DNA of 27,493 nt, taken from positions 1-27,493 of the forward strand of contig JAYVFU010000226.1 in assembly GCA_043772865.1 (NCBI GenBank). Reading direction: 5' to 3'. The stretch comes from JACMMS01 sp043772865. Lineage in GTDB: Bacteria; Pseudomonadota; Gammaproteobacteria; Burkholderiales; Methylophilaceae. The notes below the pieces were generated by a model. It ran no database searches, was not told where the DNA came from, and saw only the letters and a list, made by a program, of their open reading frames with translations. Shown here in pieces: positions 8,251-16,699 of this stretch; the stretch's first letter is position 1, and each line of letters opens with the position of its first letter. Made by a program: the position numbers and the translations under genes.

Positions 8251-9778
8251 ATCTCAGGATGCACTAGCCATGATTGCAAAAATACCCAGCCCTTTGTTTG
8301 TGCTTGAAATGGCTAACAACCATATGGGCGATGTTGCACACGGTATCAATCTTATCCGTGAGTTTGGCGCGGTTTGTCGCCAATATCCATTTAATTTTGC
8401 CTTTAAATTGCAATATCGTGATTTAGATAGCTTTGTACACCCCGCCATGCGCGGGCGCGATGATATTAAATACATTAAACGTTTTTCAGAAACGCGTTTA
8501 ACACGTAGTGAATTTGATACGCTTGTGGATGAAATGCGTGTCCAAGGTTTTTTTACCATGGCAACGCCTTTTGATGAAGCTTCTGTTAGCATTATTCAAG
8601 ACCAAGCATTAGATATCATTAAAGTGGCAAGCTGCTCGTTTACCGATTGGCCTTTATTGGAGCGCATAGCACAAACCCAGCAGCCGATTATTGCTTCTAC
8701 CGCTGGCGCAACGCTAGATGAAATTGATAGCGTGGTAAGCTTTTTACAGCATCGCAAAAAAGAGTTTGCAATTTTGCACTGTGTTGGCGAGTACCCTACC
8801 CCCGATGAACATATACAGCTATCGCAAATTGATTTTTTGAAGTCGCGCTATACACAAGTGAATGTTGGATTTTCTACGCATGAAGACCCTAGCAATGTAG
8901 ATATTATCAAACTGGCCATCGCCAAAGGGGTGACTATTTTTGAAAAACATGTGGGGCTAGCCACCGAGCAATATGCGGTCAATGCCTACTCTGCAACGCC
9001 AGAGCAGCTAAACGCATGGCTAAGCGCGGCACAATATGCCTTAACAATATGTGGTCAAAACCAAGGCCGATTTAACGACAATATCACTGAAAAAACCAGT
9101 TTGCGCAGCTTGCAACGCGGGGTGTTTGCTAAGTACGCCATAAGTCAAGGCACTACATTAAACAGTGAAAATGTCTACTTTGCTTTTCCACCAGAGGCAG
9201 GGCAATACACCGCTAATGATTGGTCAAAATATAGCCAATTTACTGCCACACAAAATATAAAACCAGACCAAGCCATTGCGCCACAAAACACCCAACGTGA
9301 AGAAACCCGCCAAAAAATTCTGAGCATTGTGAAGCGCGTCAACGAATTTTTAAAACAAAGTCGGGTGGTGGTGCCGGGCAGTGCCGACCTTGATATTTCA
9401 CATCATTACGGCTTAGACCGCTTTGATGAAGTGGGCTTGACGCTGATTACCGTAGTTAACCGTGATTATTGTAAAAAATTACTCGTGACCTTACCAGGCC
9501 AACAACACCCGGAACAATTTCACAAATTTAAAGAAGAAACCTTTCACGTGTTGTATGGCGAAATAGCATTATCTTTAAATGGCGAATTAACAGTATGCCA
9601 CCCGGGCGATGTGGTGACCATTGAGCCGGGCGTACGACATGCGTGGGTAAGCACTACAGGCGCCGTGATTGAAGAAATATCTACCACGCACATAGTCAAA
9701 GATTCTTATTACACCGATACCGCCATTATGGATAACCTAGACCGAAAAACCTCGCTTACCTACTGGATGGAAGTTTAA
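8243..9778 (+). CDS. NeuB-family sugar acid synthase fused to C-terminal cupin
   Basis: Residues ~15-270 form a NeuB-type TIM barrel: EMANNHMGD (N26, H27), FKLQ (K55, Q57), KVAS (K127), LHCVGEYPTP, VGFSTHE and FEKHV (H236). The family condenses phosphoenolpyruvate with an amino- or deoxy-sugar to nonulosonic acids. Residues ~285-330 resemble a reduced antifreeze/SAF domain. Residues ~395-511 are a cupin (H422, H427, E431/E432 and PGDVVTIEPGVRHAW with H466), of the sugar-isomerase-like type. TTG 8243 has AGG eight bases upstream and overlaps the rfbH stop; ATG 8270 is the alternative. Operon position suggests it acts in the same sugar pathway; the true acceptor is unknown, and no CMP-sialate synthetase (NeuA) lies here. 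Confidence 0.85.
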   Translation: MTKSQDALAMIAKIPSPLFVLEMANNHMGDVAHGINLIREFGAVCRQYPFNFAFKLQYRDLDSFVHPAMRGRDDIKYIKRFSETRLTRSEFDTLVDEMRVQGFFTMATPFDEASVSIIQDQALDIIKVASCSFTDWPLLERIAQTQQPIIASTAGATLDEIDSVVSFLQHRKKEFAILHCVGEYPTPDEHIQLSQIDFLKSRYTQVNVGFSTHEDPSNVDIIKLAIAKGVTIFEKHVGLATEQYAVNAYSATPEQLNAWLSAAQYALTICGQNQGRFNDNITEKTSLRSLQRGVFAKYAISQGTTLNSENVYFAFPPEAGQYTANDWSKYSQFTATQNIKPDQAIAPQNTQREETRQKILSIVKRVNEFLKQSRVVVPGSADLDISHHYGLDRFDEVGLTLITVVNRDYCKKLLVTLPGQQHPEQFHKFKEETFHVLYGEIALSLNGELTVCHPGDVVTIEPGVRHAWVSTTGAVIEEISTTHIVKDSYYTDTAIMDNLDRKTSLTYWMEV

Positions 9779-9780
9779 GC

Positions 9781-11598
9781 ATGACCACCACTTACTGCGT
9801 AGCGGACTTTGTTGCCAACTTTATTGCAGATATTGGCGTAAAACAGGTATTTTTACTCCCCGGTGGCGGTGCCATGCACTTAAATGATGGTATTGCAAAA
9901 TGTAAACGTATACAGCCTGTTGCCTGTTTGCACGAACAAGCTGCCGCCATTTCTGCTGAAGCTTATGCAAGAATTAATGAAAACATCGGCGTGTGCATGG
10001 TGACAACAGGACCTGGAGCGACCAATGCCATCACCGCTGTTGCAGGGGCTTGGATAGAATCCGTACCACTAATGCTTATTTCAGGGCAAGTAAAACGTGC
10101 CGACATGTTGCGCGATGCGCCACTACGCCAAAAAGGCGTGCAAGAAGTGAATATCATCGGCATGGTAAAAGACATCACCAAGTTTGCCGTCACGGTAGAA
10201 AAACCCGAAGATATTCAAAAAATCATGCAGCAAGCCTACTATTTAGCACGAAATGGTCGCGCTGGGCCCGTATGGATAGATGTACCGCTAGATGTACAAG
10301 CCACACAAATTGACCCTACCCAGCTTGAGTATTTTATTCCACCAGCACCTATGCAAAACACAAATTTAGTGGATGCCGTTAATGCAGTCATTACATTACT
10401 GCAACAAGCTGAACGACCATTATTATTGGCGGGGCATGGTGTACGTTTAGCTGGCGCGGCAACGTTATTTAAAACCTTGGTAGAAGCGCTTGGCATACCC
10501 GTTGTTACCACTTGGAATGCCTTAGATTTATTGCCCTATGAGCATCCATTATGCGTGGGTAGGCCTGGCGTTGTTGCCCTGCGCGCGCCCAATTTTGCGG
10601 TGCAAAACTGTGATTTGCTGATAAGCATAGGCAGCCGTTTAGATAATATTATTACTGCTTATAACCCGCGCGGCTTTGCACGCGCCGCTAAAAAAGTAGT
10701 GGTGGATATTGATATAAATGAAATCAGTAAACTCGATATGGACATTACGCTGCCCATTGCGGCAGATGCTTTTGAATTTTTAAAAATGCTAGCAAATCCC
10801 AATACCAGCCAGTTGCCCTGCAGCGCATGGCGTACGCAATGTGTGAGCTGGAAACAACGTTACCCTGTTAATGATGGTAAAGCGTTTGATGTAAGCCATG
10901 CCATTAGCCACTACCATTTTGCAGACGCTATCTCTGACGTGATTCCCGCCAATACTTTAATTAGCACGGGTAGTTCAGGGTTGGCAGTCGAGGTTTTTTA
11001 TACGGTGTTTCGCAATCAACCAGAGCAACGTGTATTTTTAACATCAGGCTTAGGTGCCATGGGTTACGGTTTGCCTGCGGCTATTGGTGCGTGCTTTGCT
11101 AATGGCAGCCAGCCTATGGTAGCGATTGAAAGTGACGGCAGCTTACAATTGAATATTCAAGAATTAGCCACTCTTCGCGCATTTAACCTACCCATTTGCT
11201 TGGTGATTATGAATAATGGCGGCTATTGCTCTATCCGTAGTACGCAGCGCAACTACTTTGAAGGGCGCTATATCGGCACTGGGCCAGAGGCTGGTTTGCT
11301 ATTGCCAGATCTTGAAAAAGTTGCGGCCTGCTACGATCTTCCATTTTTAAGAATTACCAATCCTGCTACCTTAGCAGAAACTTTGCAACAAGCCATGCAC
11401 CTGCCAAGACCCTGCATCATTGACGTGCAATTGGTTGAAAATGAAGCCCTAACGCCAAAAGCCAGCGCAATGCCACAAGCCGATGGCAGCATGATTTCTA
11501 TGCCGCTAGAAGACATGACACCGCTACTTTCGTTAGCAACGCTAAAACAAGAAATGCTCATTCCTTTATCAGAAAGCTCACTATTAGCGCAGCGCTAA
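9781..11598 (+). CDS. ThDP-dependent acetolactate synthase-like enzyme, possibly YerE-like
   Basis: Three-domain ThDP enzyme of 605 residues: N-terminal pyrimidine-binding domain with catalytic E52 (LHEQAAA) and GPGATN, a central FAD/UDP-type domain, and C-terminal pyrophosphate-binding domain with S451-D-G-S and N478-N479 (27 residues apart, as in the ThDP motif). Housekeeping acetolactate synthase is unlikely: it starts 2 bp after the NeuB-cupin gene in a CDP-sugar operon and no small subunit follows. By context it could add a two-carbon unit from pyruvate to a CDP-4-keto-dideoxyhexose, as YerE does in yersiniose A synthesis. That substrate is inference; a general ThDP lyase acting on another sugar is possible. 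Confidence 0.82.
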   Translation: MTTTYCVADFVANFIADIGVKQVFLLPGGGAMHLNDGIAKCKRIQPVACLHEQAAAISAEAYARINENIGVCMVTTGPGATNAITAVAGAWIESVPLMLISGQVKRADMLRDAPLRQKGVQEVNIIGMVKDITKFAVTVEKPEDIQKIMQQAYYLARNGRAGPVWIDVPLDVQATQIDPTQLEYFIPPAPMQNTNLVDAVNAVITLLQQAERPLLLAGHGVRLAGAATLFKTLVEALGIPVVTTWNALDLLPYEHPLCVGRPGVVALRAPNFAVQNCDLLISIGSRLDNIITAYNPRGFARAAKKVVVDIDINEISKLDMDITLPIAADAFEFLKMLANPNTSQLPCSAWRTQCVSWKQRYPVNDGKAFDVSHAISHYHFADAISDVIPANTLISTGSSGLAVEVFYTVFRNQPEQRVFLTSGLGAMGYGLPAAIGACFANGSQPMVAIESDGSLQLNIQELATLRAFNLPICLVIMNNGGYCSIRSTQRNYFEGRYIGTGPEAGLLLPDLEKVAACYDLPFLRITNPATLAETLQQAMHLPRPCIIDVQLVENEALTPKASAMPQADGSMISMPLEDMTPLLSLATLKQEMLIPLSESSLLAQR

Positions 11599-11616
11599 TA
11601 AATACTCACTTAATGA

Positions 11617-12270
11617 TTACTCAACAATTTTTTGAAAAAAATCGCGCATCGTATTTGGGCTGTAAAAGCTTTTAACACTTTCATCCGCCTGCGTTTCAAG
11701 GCCATAACCCCAGCTGGCATAAGTAAAGTTTAAGGCATTATTAAGTGCGGCTTCTTTATCTTCAACACGGTCACCCACATAAAATGCAGTGCTAGGCGCA
11801 ATGCCATGTTTAAGCAAAATATTGGTCAGCATCTCGCTTTTATTTTTGGCTAAAACCTTTACGCTATCTAGCGCATAAACGCCTTTAAAATAGCCTAGCC
11901 AGCCTAAATGTTCCAAAATTAGCAAAGTCGGCTTAATGCGTTTATTGGTGGCAATATATAAATCGGCTGGCGTTAAACTTAGCGCCGCTAACATTTCGGT
12001 TACGCCTTCAAACACCACAGTTTGCAGATAACCAACTGTGTCGTAATGAGTTTTAAATAAATTCGATAGGTTTTCCAGTACCACCAAATCTTGTGAGCCA
12101 GAAAGTAAGGTGAGCGCTTGCTGTAAAGGCGGACCGATAATATCTTTGGTAAGCGGTCTAATAGGCGTTAACCCAGCCTTTTTAAAAGCGCCATCAAACG
12201 CGATAAGAATACTTTCTGAACTATCAATTAAAGTACCATCAAGATCAAAAATAATGTGCTTAATTGCCAT
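11617..12270 (-). CDS. HAD-family phosphatase (Gph-like)
   Basis: 217-residue HAD hydrolase with C1 cap. Motif I is DLDGT (D9, D11), motif II ATN, motif III lysine near KNKSEM, motif IV GDRVED. Similar proteins include phosphoglycolate phosphatase, but in a sugar cluster it may remove phosphate from a sugar intermediate, possibly the product of the NeuB-like enzyme; this is inference. It lies tail-to-tail with the ThDP gene (18 bp apart, no terminator seen). The ATG at 12270 is preceded by AAAGG seven to eight bases upstream. Confidence 0.85.
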   Translation of the reverse strand: MAIKHIIFDLDGTLIDSSESILIAFDGAFKKAGLTPIRPLTKDIIGPPLQQALTLLSGSQDLVVLENLSNLFKTHYDTVGYLQTVVFEGVTEMLAALSLTPADLYIATNKRIKPTLLILEHLGWLGYFKGVYALDSVKVLAKNKSEMLTNILLKHGIAPSTAFYVGDRVEDKEAALNNALNFTYASWGYGLETQADESVKSFYSPNTMRDFFQKIVE

Positions 12271-12450
12271 TAAAACCTTTCTAATTGGTTGATTAAATTA
12301 TAAAAATAAGCATAAAGTACATATCATGCGAAGAAGAAAGCACTGTTAAGCATTTTATTATCACACAAGGGTAAACTATGTTTAACTGAATTATCAATAC
12401 ACTAGAGACCGTTACAAGAATGCTCATTCATCCAAAACCCTATCAATTTT

Positions 12451-12478
12451 GTCGTTACCGCTAACGCGGGAATGACGA
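12451..12478. repeat. dRS3-like short palindromic repeat
   Basis: GTCGTTACCGCTAACGCGGG plus AATGACGA forms a palindromic unit of the CGTCATTCCCGCG...CGGGAATGACG kind. It resembles the arms of the element at 14804-14971. It sits in the 294-bp divergent gap between the HAD and glycosyltransferase genes. Confidence 0.6.
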
Positions 12479-12501
12479 TATTTGAGGTTTTGCTAAAAAA
12501 T

Positions 12502-12529
12502 GAGCTTTTTTTTGGTTTCTGAAAAGCTC
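12502..12529. promoter_or_regulatory. Hairpin upstream of the family 2 glycosyltransferase
   Basis: Perfect 8-bp stem GAGCTTTT (12502-12509) / AAAAGCTC (12522-12529) with a 12-base loop, followed by TATAAA at 12531. It ends 35 bp before the glycosyltransferase start. It could be part of a 5' leader or the end of the repeat element; on the minus strand it is followed by a T-run, so a terminator reading is possible there, but no gene runs into it. Confidence 0.35.
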
Positions 12530-12564
12530 TTATAAAACCTAATCATTAAGCGAGATTTTTAAAC

Positions 12565-13608
12565 ATGGAAAATCAAAGCCCTTTAGTCAGCGTTATCATC
12601 TATAACTACAATTATGGCAAATATCTAAGAGATTGTTTTGATAGTGTTTTCAATCAAACTTACCCCAATATTGAAATACTATTTTCAGACAACGCCTCTA
12701 CTGATGATTCTTGGGCTATTGCCCTGGAATATAGCAATCGCTACCCGGGGGAAATTTTTCTTGCAAAAAATCCAAAAAATTACGGTGCAGCTGCAAACTA
12801 TAGAAATTGCTATACGAATATTAGAGGTCAATATTTTGTCGTGTTAGGTTCGGACGATATGTTGCACCAAGATTTTTTAAGCCAAACTATTCGTACGCTA
12901 GAAGCTAATCAAGATGCAGGTTTCGCGATGACGCATAGGGCGATTATCAATGAATTGGGTGATGTAGTTCAAGAAGCACCATTTTACAAACACTCTTGTA
13001 AAATTCCGCCGCCTCTGCAATCAGTGGTCTATATGATGGCTTCGGTTAATCCATCAATCACACAAGTTATTTACAGAACAGATTGTGCATTACGCATAGA
13101 TACTGCAGGTATTGGTAACAGGTTTCATGGCGCCAGAATATTAGATTTCAACATTGCATGTCGCTATGCTGTCATTTATATTAAAACCCCTCTTATTTAT
13201 CATCGTATTCATGGAGAAAATGATGGCAAAGCTGCCACAGAAAATTTAATGGATGTGATTGGTCCATACGTGATTAATTTTGATTTTAGCGACAAAGCAT
13301 TAGGCTTGGGATTATCTGCAATTTCTGAAAAACTATCTTTTTCAATCATAAAAAATGCGCAACTGGCATTAAGGTACGCACAAAATGCGCTAATTGATAA
13401 TAATGCTGTACTTTCTAAGCGCTACTACCACCTTGCAGCAGCGCTTTCTTGTGAAATTGAGCAAGATTCTATCTACCAAGAACTCACTTTGTGCTGGTTA
13501 GATAATGCTAGGCAGGCATCAACTATACTAAAATGGTTAGACAAACATACCCACATTGGGCGTGTAGTATCTTACGACCCACCAGTTGGCAGTTTAATTT
13601 TTGATTAG
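12565..13608 (+). CDS. Family 2 glycosyltransferase
   Basis: GT-A fold sugar transferase of 347 residues. The N-terminus has the GT2 opening (PLVSVIIYNYNYGKYL), SDNASTDD (41-48) for nucleotide binding, and the metal-binding LGSDDM (D97, D98). The C-terminal ~150 residues are helical and not recognised. No membrane segments, so probably cytoplasmic or peripheral. It is the only rightward gene between 11617 and 25060, flanked by repeats on its upstream side, and is convergent with the SDR gene 24 bp downstream. The donor and acceptor cannot be told; the nearby sugar pathways make it a candidate to add the cluster's special sugar. Confidence 0.9.
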   Translation: MENQSPLVSVIIYNYNYGKYLRDCFDSVFNQTYPNIEILFSDNASTDDSWAIALEYSNRYPGEIFLAKNPKNYGAAANYRNCYTNIRGQYFVVLGSDDMLHQDFLSQTIRTLEANQDAGFAMTHRAIINELGDVVQEAPFYKHSCKIPPPLQSVVYMMASVNPSITQVIYRTDCALRIDTAGIGNRFHGARILDFNIACRYAVIYIKTPLIYHRIHGENDGKAATENLMDVIGPYVINFDFSDKALGLGLSAISEKLSFSIIKNAQLALRYAQNALIDNNAVLSKRYYHLAAALSCEIEQDSIYQELTLCWLDNARQASTILKWLDKHTHIGRVVSYDPPVGSLIFD

Positions 13609-13631
13609 GCTTTGATTAAACAATGGCTAAT

Positions 13632-14705
13632 TTAAATAGTATTTAACTGCTGATTAGTAGCAGCTTGAGCAGTTTCTAATATCGCAGATTTTAGCGGCAT
13701 CCATACATCCAGATTTAATTCATTACGCGCTAAGCTAATTTCTGGCACATACCAATGGCGACCAAAATTGCCAACATTATGGTTTATATTACCCAATACA
13801 ATGACTGGTTTTTGGGGTGATATTAAATCACGCACCAAATAAGCTAAATCCAAAATTGAAATCGCTTCATCCGAACCCACGTTATAAATTTGCCTTGACT
13901 TGCCATCTACCAAAAGCGCTAACAGCCATGATATTAAATCGCCCAAATGCAAATAAGAGCGCATCGGGCTACCATCGCCTTTAACGGTAATTGCTTTTTT
14001 ATGGAGCGCATCATGAATAAAGTTACCAATCGCATAATGCACATCTAAGGGCAAACCTGACCCGACAAAAGAAAAACACCGCGCGATTGTAAATTCTATG
14101 CCCAGCCTTTGCGCATAAGCACTTACAATATATTCTGCTGCTCTTTTACCTTGCGCCAAGCCACTGGCTTCATTTGTGACCATGGGCGCGCCCTGATAGC
14201 TTTCCGCTACTTTTTGCATGGCACTAGGGTACGCGCCATAAACCACGCCAGAGCTAGTAAACAGCACTTTTTTTGCTCCGCAAATTTCTGCAAATTGCAT
14301 CACACGCTCAGTGCCATCAACAAGCATTTTAAACTTTGCCAATGAGGCCTCACCCGCAAACGTTTCATGCGCAGAGGTGGTTGCCATATGAATAATCTGT
14401 GAATACTGGGTGGTAGGAAATTTAAAATCAAGCACATTGCCCGCAACCCAATCTATGGCAGAATTTTGATAGTAACCAGGCCGGCTCGCTAAAATGCTTG
14501 CAGGATTTCTGCTCAAAATAGTCAACTTAATTGACGTACCAAGCTGCGCATTGGCCTCCAACAAATCGCGCACAAACCAGCGCCCAAATAAACCCGTACC
14601 ACCCGTTAAAAAGAGTGACTGTCCACGTAGCTTTTGCCAGTAAGCATCGTTTCTTAGCGTTTGTGGATCTAGATTAATCATTGTTTGGTTAGTCAACAGT
14701 GGCAC
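13632..14705 (-). CDS. NAD-dependent epimerase/dehydratase, atypical active site
   Basis: Extended SDR of 357 residues. The Rossmann motif is clear (LTGGTGLFG, residues 33-41), as are TSSGVVYG (150-157) and the late KGDGSPMRSYLHLGDL and YNVGSDEAIS blocks typical of NDP-sugar epimerases and reductases. The expected Y-x3-K active site reads L183-A-Q-G-K187, so the catalytic Tyr appears to be Leu. The function could be reduction, epimerisation with another acid residue, or lost catalysis. The start is uncertain: GTG 14705 or ATG 14681, neither with a strong ribosome-binding site. It is separated from the upstream Nudix gene by a repeat element. Confidence 0.85.
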   Translation of the reverse strand: MPLLTNQTMINLDPQTLRNDAYWQKLRGQSLFLTGGTGLFGRWFVRDLLEANAQLGTSIKLTILSRNPASILASRPGYYQNSAIDWVAGNVLDFKFPTTQYSQIIHMATTSAHETFAGEASLAKFKMLVDGTERVMQFAEICGAKKVLFTSSGVVYGAYPSAMQKVAESYQGAPMVTNEASGLAQGKRAAEYIVSAYAQRLGIEFTIARCFSFVGSGLPLDVHYAIGNFIHDALHKKAITVKGDGSPMRSYLHLGDLISWLLALLVDGKSRQIYNVGSDEAISILDLAYLVRDLISPQKPVIVLGNINHNVGNFGRHWYVPEISLARNELNLDVWMPLKSAILETAQAATNQQLNTI

Positions 14706-14783
14706 TCATAAAAATCAATCACCGTAACGTTTAATCTATCCATAAGACTCACTCATAAGATTAAAGACCTTTGCAAAAAATGA

Positions 14784-14803
14784 AAAAGAGTTTACCCTCT
14801 TTT
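14784..14803 (-). terminator. Possible rho-independent terminator after the Nudix operon
   Basis: Read leftward, AAAAGAG (RC of the plus-strand CTCTTTT) pairs with CTCTTTT around a 6-base loop and is followed by a T-rich run (TTCATTTTTTG). The stem is AT-rich and weak; it lies downstream of the leftward gene block ending at 15016. Confidence 0.35.
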
Positions 14804-14971
14804 CGTCATTCCCCCAGAGGCGGGAATCAAGTCAGGGTGAACTTTGAGGGAGGCTTATTCAATGCGCTAACACTAAATTTTTTTAAGCATTTGATGCTAA
14901 AAATAAATGATTACTCACATATTAGCTAACATCTCACCTGACTGGATACCAGCTTCCGCTGGTATGACGGA
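14804..14971. repeat. MITE-like element with inverted ends
   Basis: The left arm 14804-14840 (CGTCATTCCCCCAGAGGCGG, then GAATCAAGTCAGGGTGA) and right arm 14932-14971, read as reverse complement (CGTCATACCAGCGGAAGCTGG, then TATCCAGTCAGGTGAGA), are imperfect inverted repeats around a ~90-bp AT-rich core with no gene. Each arm contains a smaller palindrome. This resembles dRS3/CREE-type repeats. No transposase is present. Confidence 0.65.
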
Positions 14972-15015
14972 GTTGTTGGTTTATCAGCTTCAAGATGCCT
15001 CGCACAAAATCCCGA

Positions 15016-15519
15016 TTACATATATTGCCGATACACTTCATGCTGCGCAATTATATTTTTTGGGCAGCCGTCATGCCATTTCCAATTACCATTTTGCAAA
15101 GCTTGTGCTGGCTGATAAGCCTTTGTAGCATCTAAATCACTGGTTAAATAACAGCGATATAACAGCGAAATAAAGTGCCCTCTCACATCGCGATGTGCAG
15201 CCATCAATTCATTCACACACATAGCGCTTGTTTCAGCTTTTACCGTTGCCTCCAGCTCACTTTTGGCAACTAATTGAATACGCGTTTGAGCTAGTTCTTT
15301 AAAGCGAATCACCCCACCTGGCACATGCCAACCTGCTTGATAAAATTCATCATCTCGCCAAGTTAACAGGGTTTGTCCTAATTCGTTTTTAATGAGCAAA
15401 TCCACATTGACCATGGGCGTTAATTGACTTACAAATAAAAAAACGGATTTGGTTAAACCTTCTCTCGCGTTGCCAACAAAATCTAAAATCGCCGCAAAGT
15501 ATGTTGAACAATCTACCAA
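15016..15519 (-). CDS. Nudix hydrolase, GDP-mannose mannosyl hydrolase-like
   Basis: 167-residue Nudix protein. The fold is shown by VNVDLLIKNELGQTLLTWR and GWHVPGGVIRFKE (63-75), very like GDP-mannose mannosyl hydrolase (Gmm). The Nudix box after G69-x5-E75 continues LAQTRIQLVAKSELEA, lacking the canonical R-E and one of the E-E residues; Gmm-type enzymes also have an altered box. It may hydrolyse an NDP-sugar. The TTG start at 15519 has AGGTGG seven bases upstream, placed within the end of the methyltransferase gene, whose stop is 1 base away, so the two are co-translated. Confidence 0.82.
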   Translation of the reverse strand: MVDCSTYFAAILDFVGNAREGLTKSVFLFVSQLTPMVNVDLLIKNELGQTLLTWRDDEFYQAGWHVPGGVIRFKELAQTRIQLVAKSELEATVKAETSAMCVNELMAAHRDVRGHFISLLYRCYLTSDLDATKAYQPAQALQNGNWKWHDGCPKNIIAQHEVYRQYM

Positions 15520-15520
15520 A

Positions 15521-16666
15521 TTAACCCACCTGTTCTAAGCCATTATCTCGCAATATCACCACATTCATCCGCTTGCCGTGGTTAGCAATAATTAACTTTG
15601 CTACCTCATCAGAATAACTTGCCGCCATTACGATAATAGCATCCACTGGCTGGCTGATTATATGACTAGGAGCCACAATTTCAATGTGCGTTGCAGGGGT
15701 ATATTTACCTTGTTTAAACGGTGCGGAATCTACCACGTAAGCAATTTTTTTTGATAATTCAGCTAAGGAAATCACCGCTAAAGCTTGATGCCCTGCGCCC
15801 CAAACGGCGACTTTGCCAATTGCGTACTCATCAACAAACGCATTTAATTCGGCAGAGATACGCTTTTTAAATTGATCAAAATAATCTAGATGAGTAGCTG
15901 GTCGTTTACGCACAACCGCAGATAATATGTAATCTTGCCAAACTGGTTGGCATTCCAGCACTTCAAACCCATTGTTTTGTAAGGTTTGTGTTAAAGTTTG
16001 TTGGGTAAAATAGTGTAGATGATCGGCTATAAACTCTGAAAACAAACCTTTTTTTAGGATCATATCAAAATTGGGTACTTCTATTAAACCGATGGCATTT
16101 TCAGCCAAATGTCTATGAATTTCTTGCAAACTAGCCCTAGGGTTAGGCCAGTGTTCCATAAAGTTTAAACATACAAACCCTGCATACTTTGAAGTTTTGT
16201 GCGCTAATTGCAAATCGCCAAAATAGCCTTGTGTGACTTGCAAACCTTGGTAATGACAATCAGCAACAGCCTCTGCGGCATGCTCAACACCATGGGCATT
16301 AAGCCCTACAGACTGTAATAATGCTAAATATTCGCCATGTCCACAGCCTACTTCTAGTACGTTTTGACCGATTAACTGATATTTTTCAGCCCACGTTTTA
16401 AACTGTGCTATCCGAAAAACCCGCATTTCATCTGAGTAAGCACTGGCTCTGATGACATCTTTATAATAAGAAACTGGGGCATTGCTAAGCTGCACTAAAC
16501 CACAGCTAGCACACTGCACAACCTCAACATTAATGCCAAACTCTTGATTAAGCGTTTCTTTTGTGGGGAACCCCTGTGCCGCGGCGGGCATATTGGTATA
16601 TTGCAACAAAGGCTGATGAAACATAGCGCCTAAGCATACGCGGCATGCGATATTTGCTTTGCTCAT
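15521..16666 (-). CDS. Sugar C-methyltransferase (zinc-finger, SAM-dependent)
   Basis: Three-part NDP-sugar C-methyltransferase of the TylC3/TcaB9 kind. The N-terminus has two Cys pairs (ACRVC and CASCG) for a structural zinc, then a SAM-binding Rossmann domain (VLEVGCGHGEYL) and NFMEHWPNP, and a C-terminal Rossmann-like domain (KVAVWGAGHQALAVIS). Such enzymes methylate a carbon next to a keto group, commonly C3 of 4-keto-6-deoxy-sugars. ATG 16666 is used; TTG 16672 is two residues further upstream and both lack a strong Shine-Dalgarno. It follows the unrecognised gene by 33 bp in a leftward operon. Confidence 0.9.
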   Translation of the reverse strand: MSKANIACRVCLGAMFHQPLLQYTNMPAAAQGFPTKETLNQEFGINVEVVQCASCGLVQLSNAPVSYYKDVIRASAYSDEMRVFRIAQFKTWAEKYQLIGQNVLEVGCGHGEYLALLQSVGLNAHGVEHAAEAVADCHYQGLQVTQGYFGDLQLAHKTSKYAGFVCLNFMEHWPNPRASLQEIHRHLAENAIGLIEVPNFDMILKKGLFSEFIADHLHYFTQQTLTQTLQNNGFEVLECQPVWQDYILSAVVRKRPATHLDYFDQFKKRISAELNAFVDEYAIGKVAVWGAGHQALAVISLAELSKKIAYVVDSAPFKQGKYTPATHIEIVAPSHIISQPVDAIIVMAASYSDEVAKLIIANHGKRMNVVILRDNGLEQVG

Positions 16667-16699
16667 GTTCAATTTTTAAATTCAAGCATCAATCTAACA

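Larger units (their letters stand above)
14706..15015. other. Intergenic region between Nudix and SDR genes
   Basis: 310 bp without a gene. It is mostly filled by the inverted-repeat element at 14804-14971, preceded (on the plus strand) by the AAAAGAG hairpin at 14784-14803. A 73-codon plus-strand frame at 14907-15128 is rejected as it overlaps the repeat and the Nudix gene antisense. Confidence 0.6.

Noticed and set aside
4715..14971. CRISPR array
   Set aside because: The palindromic repeats are few, unequal and not regularly spaced, and no cas gene is present.
14907..15128. 73-codon plus-strand frame
   Set aside because: It crosses the MITE-like arm and lies antisense to the Nudix gene.
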